Source of the DNA: Verrucomicrobiaceae bacterium
GTDB lineage: Bacteria; Verrucomicrobiota; Verrucomicrobiia; Verrucomicrobiales; Akkermansiaceae
Reading direction: 5' to 3'
Length of the DNA: 10,552 nt
Assembly (NCBI GenBank): GCA_027483005.1
Contig: JAIXVN010000478.1
Span: 1 to 10,552 of the forward strand
A program made the translations under genes and the position numbers. The notes under the pieces were generated by a model. That model was not told the DNA's origin and did no database searches. It worked only from the letters and a program-made list of their open reading frames with translations. Every line of letters begins with the position of its first letter. Within the stretch, counting starts at the first letter, position 1. Shown piece after piece: positions 6,582 to 10,552 of the stretch.

Positions 6582-7397
6582 TCAAGGCACCCTCGGAAAT
6601 TTCGAGAAATCCGGCTTCCGCTTTTCGATGAACGCCTGTTTCCCTTCGCGGCCTTCCTCGCTCATGTAATAGAGCAGCGTGGCATTGCCGGCGAGGTCGA
6701 GCAGTCCCATCTGACCATCGCAGTCGGCGTTGAGGGCGGACTTCAGGCAGCGCAGGGCCAGCGGCGAGTGGACGAGCATTTCGCGGCACCACTGGAGGGT
6801 CTCTTTTTCAAGATCGGCGAGCGGAACGACGGTGTTGACCAGCCCCATGTCGAGCGCCTGCTGGGCGTCATACTGGCGGCAAAGATACCAGATTTCCCGG
6901 GCCTTCTTTTGGCCCACAATGCGGGCGAGGTAACTGGAGCCAAGTCCACCGTCGAAGGATCCGACTTTCGGACCCGTTTGGCCAAAGCGGGCATTGTCAG
7001 CGGCGATCGTGAGGTCGCAGACGATGTGCAGCACATGGCCACCGCCGATCGCGTAACCGGCCACCATCGCCACCACCGGCTTCGGCAGCGAGCGGATCTT
7101 TTTCTGGAGATCCAGCACGTTGAGGCGCGGAATGCCGTCCTCGCCGATGTAGCCGGCATGGCCGCGGACCTTCTGGTCGCCGCCTGAGCAGAAGGCCAGG
7201 TCGCCCTCGCCGGTGAGGATGATCACCCCGACCTTTGGATCTTCGTGGGCCAGATCAAAGGCCTTCAGAAGCTCCATCACCGTCTTCGGACGAAAGGCAT
7301 TGCGCACCTCCGGGCGGTTGATGGTGATTTTGGCAATTTGCCCCTCATCCGTCGTTTCGTAACGGATGTCCTCGAATTCTTTCACGGTGGACCACAT
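6582..7397 (-). CDS. menB: MenB, 1,4-dihydroxy-2-naphthoyl-CoA synthase
   Basis: A 271-residue crotonase-fold enzyme that closes OSB-CoA to DHNA-CoA. Marker segments are FCSGGDQKVRG (69-79), the oxyanion-hole region AIGGGHVLH (116-124), GQTGPKVGSFDGG (139-151), and the C-terminal KRKPDFSKFPR. Much of residues 137-240 is nearly identical to my recollection of E. coli MenB. Gly142 sits where the actinobacterial enzymes have a catalytic Asp, and Q140 and W170 match the bicarbonate-binding Gln154 and Trp184 of E. coli. This makes it a type I, bicarbonate-dependent enzyme. The ATG at 7397 is 98 nt from menH, the longest gap in the men cluster. hicB follows 35 nt downstream. Confidence 0.97.
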   Translation of the reverse strand: MWSTVKEFEDIRYETTDEGQIAKITINRPEVRNAFRPKTVMELLKAFDLAHEDPKVGVIILTGEGDLAFCSGGDQKVRGHAGYIGEDGIPRLNVLDLQKKIRSLPKPVVAMVAGYAIGGGHVLHIVCDLTIAADNARFGQTGPKVGSFDGGLGSSYLARIVGQKKAREIWYLCRQYDAQQALDMGLVNTVVPLADLEKETLQWCREMLVHSPLALRCLKSALNADCDGQMGLLDLAGNATLLYYMSEEGREGKQAFIEKRKPDFSKFPRVP

Positions 7398-7484
7398 GAC
7401 GTGGAGAGTGTGGGCGTAAAAAGCGCAGAATCCTAAGCATAAAATTCAAAACGAAAGCAGCGAGACTCTCAGCCCCGGCTCTCT

Positions 7485-7517
7485 TCCATCCGTGTTCATG
7501 CCCGTCCATCCGTGGTT
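7485..7517. repeat. Direct repeat TCCATCCGTGKTT, two copies 20 nt apart
   Basis: Two near-identical copies, TCCATCCGTGTT (7485-7496) and TCCATCCGTGGTT (7505-7517), start 20 nt apart. On the minus strand they read AACCACGGATGGA and AACACGGATGGA. This resembles the CACGGATGGA-type intergenic repeats I associate with Verrucomicrobia and Planctomycetes genomes (from memory, not checked). One copy lies inside the last codons of menH and supplies the C-terminus LTTDGRA; the other lies just past the stop. Confidence 0.5.
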
Positions 7518-8218
7518 AAAAAATCGTTCACTTCGCCGGAAAACTCCTCCGCCGCCTCCCACGGCACCCGATGCCCGGCCTTTTCCAACACCATGAACCT
7601 CGCGCCTGGAACTGCGGAAATCGCCCGCTCGCCGAGCATTCGAAACTTTTCATCACGACCGCCCGCGACCCACAGCAGCGGCACCTGGATCTCCGAAAGC
7701 CTGTCCCAAAGCGGCTCCTGCGCCCCGAGCGACCAGTCCATGAAACTCCGCGCCACTTCCTGCTTCCGGCTCGCCAGCAATCTCCGGTCCGCCATGCCCG
7801 CAGCCTCGCCACCGAGCACCGGCTGGGCATTCCAGGCTGTTAGAAAGTCCCGCCAGTCCAGCTGAAGCGCCCTTGCCGCCCACTCGGAATCCTGAACCCG
7901 TCTTGCGGACCGCTCCTCCTCCGACTCCAGACCCGGATGCGCGGACACAATGATCGCCGCGTCCCAGGGCGAATCCTTTTCCAGCAGGGCATGCAGGGCC
8001 ATCCGCCCGCCCATCGAGTAGCCTAACAGAACCTTCCGCCCCGGAGTCGCGCGGGCCTCCTCGTTCAGCGCCCGACCGAACTCCGCGATCGGCATCGGAC
8101 AACAGGCCACGAATCGCCAGAGATCCACCCGCCGCACAGCCCAGGCCGGCACGGCAAAATCCTGCCAGTCCGCCGCTTGGCCGACTGCTCCGTGCAGGCA
8201 CCAGATCGTTCCTCTCAT
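7496..8218 (-). CDS. menH: MenH-like alpha/beta hydrolase (SHCHC synthase)
   Basis: A 240-residue alpha/beta hydrolase. MenH eliminates pyruvate from SEPHCHC to give SHCHC. Motifs: LHGAVGQAADW (8-18, oxyanion-hole region), nucleophile elbow GYSMGGR (66-72, Ser68), D189 in AGGRDEKF (185-192), and H216 in KAGHRVPWE (213-221). These give a complete Ser-Asp-His triad. The frame stays open for 89 further codons upstream, but that part has no hydrolase character. The ATG at 8218 starts directly at beta strand 1 and overlaps the stop of a small secreted ORF (ATGA). The last seven residues come from a dispersed repeat. The fold alone does not prove MenH; the menB-menA-menC-menE neighbours do most of that work. 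Confidence 0.85.
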   Translation of the reverse strand: MRGTIWCLHGAVGQAADWQDFAVPAWAVRRVDLWRFVACCPMPIAEFGRALNEEARATPGRKVLLGYSMGGRMALHALLEKDSPWDAAIIVSAHPGLESEEERSARRVQDSEWAARALQLDWRDFLTAWNAQPVLGGEAAGMADRRLLASRKQEVARSFMDWSLGAQEPLWDRLSEIQVPLLWVAGGRDEKFRMLGERAISAVPGARFMVLEKAGHRVPWEAAEEFSGEVNDFLTTDGRA

Positions 8219-8379
8219 CGTCTCTTGCCCAATGGGTAGTCGGAGGTGTTCGCCGCGACCATCCCTGGCACCTTGCCGTCCCGAGTGAATGTCGCGAGAT
8301 CCGCAGAAACTTCCACCCTCTGGGCGAAGACTAACGGTGTCATCAGCACACCGAGGAAAGCGAGGTGTCGTTTGAGCAT
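8215..8379 (-). CDS. Small predicted secreted protein, 54 residues
   Basis: An ORF from ATG at 8379 to a TGA at 8217-8215 that overlaps the menH ATG by the ATGA arrangement. The product starts MLKRHLAFLGVLMTPLVFAQ: a basic start, a hydrophobic core, and a likely signal peptidase I site VFA-Q (17-20). The mature part would be only about 35 polar residues, including VEVSADLATFTRDGKVPG, and ends in KRR. I recognise no family. Support comes from the signal-peptide grammar and the exact stop/start overlap with menH. It could be a genuine small exported protein, a leader for menH, or the remnant of a larger gene. No Shine-Dalgarno sequence precedes it. Confidence 0.6.
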   Translation of the reverse strand: MLKRHLAFLGVLMTPLVFAQRVEVSADLATFTRDGKVPGMVAANTSDYPLGKRR

Positions 8380-8456
8380 GGGGCCATGGAGGCAGAATCG
8401 GGCTGGCAGTCAATGGTTCGCGTCTTGCAAGCTCGACACTCTTCGGGCAGTTGCAA

Positions 8457-8478
8457 GGAAGCCATTCGGCACGCTTCC
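8457..8478 (+). promoter_or_regulatory. Inverted repeat just upstream of the small membrane protein gene
   Basis: GGAAGC (8457-8462) and GCTTCC (8473-8478) form a perfect 6-bp stem with a 10-nt loop that contains a possible inner GCC/GGC pairing. It ends five bases before the ATG at 8484, where a ribosome would bind. It also lies in the divergent region facing the men operon. It could be an operator or an mRNA hairpin; the sequence does not say which. Confidence 0.25.
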
Positions 8479-8483
8479 CTCCC

Positions 8484-8702
8484 ATGTATTATCTCATCAC
8501 CTCCGTCTGGATTGTCGTGACCATCGTCAGCTGGGTTCAGGGCAACCGCAAGGTCCCCATCGCCATCGCGGGATTGGGAGTCCTCACCCAGCTTGCCATC
8601 TGGACGATCGGAATCGGGTTCTGGGGCATCGCGATCCTGGCAGTGCTCACGCTGGTTGGCATGTTCTCCGTCCCGGAGATTTTCATGAGCGGGAAACGCT
8701 GA
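8484..8702 (+). CDS. Small hydrophobic membrane protein, 72 residues
   Basis: The only convincing complete gene on the plus strand. The protein is mostly hydrophobic: one helix at about 2-19 (YLITSVWIVVTIVSWV), a short basic loop (GNRK, 20-23), then two closely spaced helices at about 25-43 and 46-63, ending in a basic tail (SGKR). The loop and tail charges suggest both face the cytoplasm. I do not recognise a family. The ATG at 8484 begins at the first helix; a TTG at 8451 would add 11 residues but with no hydrophobic character. It is divergent from the men cluster (104 nt between starts) and convergent with the DUF1501 gene (76 nt between stops). Confidence 0.7.
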   Translation: MYYLITSVWIVVTIVSWVQGNRKVPIAIAGLGVLTQLAIWTIGIGFWGIAILAVLTLVGMFSVPEIFMSGKR

Positions 8703-8778
8703 GAGCGTGTTTCAGTGGTCTCGGTGGGGGAATCATTCCCTATTGCGACAGGCGGGACACGTTTCGTGGCATTTGACC

Positions 8779-10215
8779 TCACGCAAACACGTCCATCACC
8801 GGTTTCCCAAGGCCATCGATGGTCGCATAAAACGGACGCTGCTCGATTTCATACATCGTCTTCGGGTTGATGCCCATGGCGGTGAAGATCGTGGCGTGGA
8901 GGTCGGGGATGCTGACCGGATTCTTGACGGCGATGAGGGGCCGTTCCGGCGCTGTTTCGCCATAAACATAACCCTTCTTCATGCCTCCTCCAAACATCAC
9001 CACCGAGGTGCCGCCGGTGAAGTGGCGATGCAAACCGTAGTGCTTGGATTCCTCAAGGGTGTCGGATTTGGCTCGCGACTGATCCCCCGCCTTGGATCCC
9101 GGCACTCCCTCGATCATCGCATCGCGGCTGAATTCGGAGGCGATGACCACCAGGGTGCGGTCGAGGAGCTTGCGTTCCTCCAGATCGAGGATGAGGCGGG
9201 CGATGGGACCATCGATCTCGCGATGCATCCGGTCCACGACCTCGTGCCCGTCATTGTGGGTATCCCAATGCAGGAAAGGCACATACTCGGTGGTGACCTC
9301 GACAAAGCGGGCCCCATTCTCGACGAGATTTCTCGCCAGCAGGCAGCCTTGCCCGAAGCGGCTGTCGCCATAAGCGGCCCGGGTTTCCTTTGACTCACGT
9401 CCGAGATCGAAGGCCTTGGCCTCAGGCGCGGAGAGCAGTCGGTGGGCGTTTTCCAGCGAGCGGAGCATCGACTCCTGCTGGTGGTCCGACATCAGATCGC
9501 GATGCGGATTGCGGTCGATCAGTTTCTGGAAAAAGGCGCGGCGATTTGAAAAACGACCGGGCTCCATGCCTTTCGGTGGCCTGACGGCGAGCATGGCCTC
9601 ATCGGGGAAAGGCAGGTTCATCGGTCCAAACTCGGATCCGAAGAATCCGGCGGTGGTGAAGGCCTTGAGCTCCTCGGACTCGCCCACCCCTTCGAGCCTC
9701 TGGCCGATGTTGATGAAGGCGGGCATCACCGGATTGCGCGGACCGAGGACCTTGGCCATCCATGCACCAATGTGCGGCGCAGCCACCGTCTGGGGCGGCA
9801 CGTAGCCGGTATGCCAATGATACTGGTGGCGGGAATGGAGAATGCTGCCGAGGTCCGGCTGGACGGCGGAGCGGATCAAGGTCGCGCGATCCATCACCTT
9901 GGCGATCTGTTCCAGGCCCTGGCAGATCTTGATGTTGTCCACCGAGGTGTCGATCGACGGGAAGGTCGAGAGCATCTTTGAGACCGGCGCGCCTTTGACG
10001 AAGGGCTGGTAGGTCTTGGGATCAAAGGTTTCGGGCGCAGCCATGCCGCCACCCATCCAAAGGAGGATGCAGGCGTCGGCGGTGGCCTTCGGTTGGGAAA
10101 TCGTTTCCGCAGAGGCCCGCGGTGCGCGCGCCATCATCGCAGCCAGCGAGGCAGCGGACAGTTTCTTGAGGAAGTCCCGGCGTGGTTGATCGGGATCGAG
10201 GCTGAGTGGGTTCAT
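8779..10215 (-). CDS. DUF1501 family protein, Tat-exported
   Basis: A 478-residue protein of the DUF1501 family, which shares the alkaline phosphatase/sulfatase fold. The N-terminus has a twin-arginine motif (PRRDFLKKL, 11-19), a moderately hydrophobic stretch and a likely cleavage site after ASA (34-36), so it should be exported folded. Characteristic segments are HWDTHNDGHE (316-325), LLDRTLVVIASEFSR (350-364), GLHRHFTGGTSVVMFGGG (394-411) and PDLHATI (437-443). The catalytic role of the family is not established. In Planctomycetes and Verrucomicrobia these genes occur in many copies, usually next to a DUF1549/DUF1553 protein, as here (12 nt gap). No sulfatase or glycoside hydrolase is in view to suggest a substrate. 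Confidence 0.93.
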   Translation of the reverse strand: MNPLSLDPDQPRRDFLKKLSAASLAAMMARAPRASAETISQPKATADACILLWMGGGMAAPETFDPKTYQPFVKGAPVSKMLSTFPSIDTSVDNIKICQGLEQIAKVMDRATLIRSAVQPDLGSILHSRHQYHWHTGYVPPQTVAAPHIGAWMAKVLGPRNPVMPAFINIGQRLEGVGESEELKAFTTAGFFGSEFGPMNLPFPDEAMLAVRPPKGMEPGRFSNRRAFFQKLIDRNPHRDLMSDHQQESMLRSLENAHRLLSAPEAKAFDLGRESKETRAAYGDSRFGQGCLLARNLVENGARFVEVTTEYVPFLHWDTHNDGHEVVDRMHREIDGPIARLILDLEERKLLDRTLVVIASEFSRDAMIEGVPGSKAGDQSRAKSDTLEESKHYGLHRHFTGGTSVVMFGGGMKKGYVYGETAPERPLIAVKNPVSIPDLHATIFTAMGINPKTMYEIEQRPFYATIDGLGKPVMDVFA

Positions 10216-10227
10216 GGCTTCGGCGGT

Positions 10228-10552
10228 TCAGCGGATGATTTGAAATTCGGGGAGCATGCAGATTCCCCAGAGGAAATCCTGGACGGTGGAGGCCTCGGGC
10301 TTGGGACCGAGCAGGGACACAGCGATCTGAAGCTCCTCGGCAGTCGGGTCGCGGCTGAGGGCGGACCTCCAGACGAAGGTGGCCAGCTCACCGGAGCTCG
10401 AGAAGTTCCGACCGAGGAGGGACTTGGCACCTTCGCCGAGACGTTGGTCAAGAATGGCCCCGTTGTTGAGGTCCATGGCTTCCAGCGTGGTGAGGTCGTT
10501 GGGACGGGTGGTGACGATCTGCTCGCGGTTCGGCCGGCCGAGGGTGCGCATC
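10228..10552 (-). CDS. DUF1553 (PSD1-type) protein, C-terminal part, partial
   Basis: The 3' end of a gene that continues past the right edge; the frame is open to the last base, so the Met near 10551 is internal. The 107 visible residues contain LGRPNREQIVTTRP, then LTTLEAMDLNNG, and near the end FVWRSALSRDPTAEEL and ICMLPEFQIIR. These are typical of the C-terminus of DUF1553 proteins, which often follow DUF1549 and cytochrome c-like (PSC) domains. The missing part could carry those domains. The stop at 10228 is 12 nt before the DUF1501 start, so the two are almost certainly one operon. Confidence 0.88.
   Translation of the reverse strand, partial: MRTLGRPNREQIVTTRPNDLTTLEAMDLNNGAILDQRLGEGAKSLLGRNFSSSGELATFVWRSALSRDPTAEELQIAVSLLGPKPEASTVQDFLWGICMLPEFQIIR

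Noticed and set aside
6547..6590. TTGACC just upstream of hicB as a -35 element
   Set aside because: It is made by the menB stop codon region, and no acceptable -10 lies 16-19 nt downstream.
8219..8485. An 89-codon N-terminal extension of menH
   Set aside because: The extension has no hydrolase or signal character and runs in a different frame over the small secreted ORF; the fold begins at the ATG at 8218.
8728..8740. GGGAATCATTCCC between the convergent membrane protein and DUF1501 genes as a terminator
   Set aside because: The stem is 5 bp and no T-run follows on either strand.

Overview
The window looks like chromosomal DNA of a GC-rich member of the Verrucomicrobia/Planctomycetes group, most likely a Verrucomicrobiae relative. 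The main reasons are the adjacent DUF1553 (PSD1-type) and Tat-exported DUF1501 genes, a classical menaquinone cluster, and a PIN-PhoH ATPase. No inspected start has a convincing Shine-Dalgarno sequence. The taxonomic placement is inference from gene content, because no rRNA gene is present.

Layout. Almost everything is on the minus strand, so transcription runs from the right edge to the left. (1) 10552-8779: the C-terminal end of a DUF1553 protein, then a complete DUF1501 protein with a Tat signal. (2) 8484-8702: a small three-helix membrane protein, the only convincing complete plus-strand gene. (3) 8379-3140: the menaquinone cluster, in the order small secreted ORF, menH, menB, hicB-like, hicA-like, menA, menC, menE. 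Many junctions are overlapping or nearly so (ATGA overlaps at small ORF/menH and hicA/menA, a 19-nt overlap at menC/menE, and a 1-nt gap at hicB/hicA). (4) 3002-519: a PIN-PhoH ATPase, a lipoprotein with an RbsD/FucU-like domain, and a very short RNase III-like protein. (5) 1-518: mostly gene-free. The first 120 bases may be the 3' end of a plus-strand gene, and a candidate minus-strand terminator lies at 161-197.

How the genes work together. MenH makes SHCHC, MenC dehydrates it to o-succinylbenzoate, MenE forms the CoA ester, MenB closes the ring to DHNA-CoA, and MenA prenylates DHNA in the membrane. menF, menD, the DHNA-CoA thioesterase and the final methyltransferase are not in this window. 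The oddest feature is a HicBA-type toxin-antitoxin pair inside the men operon, with the toxin stop codon overlapping the menA start. Downstream, PhoH (nuclease-like PIN plus ATPase) and the RNase III-like protein suggest RNA metabolism. The lipoprotein between them resembles sugar mutarotases but has lost the catalytic histidine.

Candidates for something undescribed: the HicBA/menA coupling, the 54-residue secreted ORF coupled to menH, the altered mutarotase-fold lipoprotein with a nearly leaderless promoter, and the minimal RNase III-like protein.
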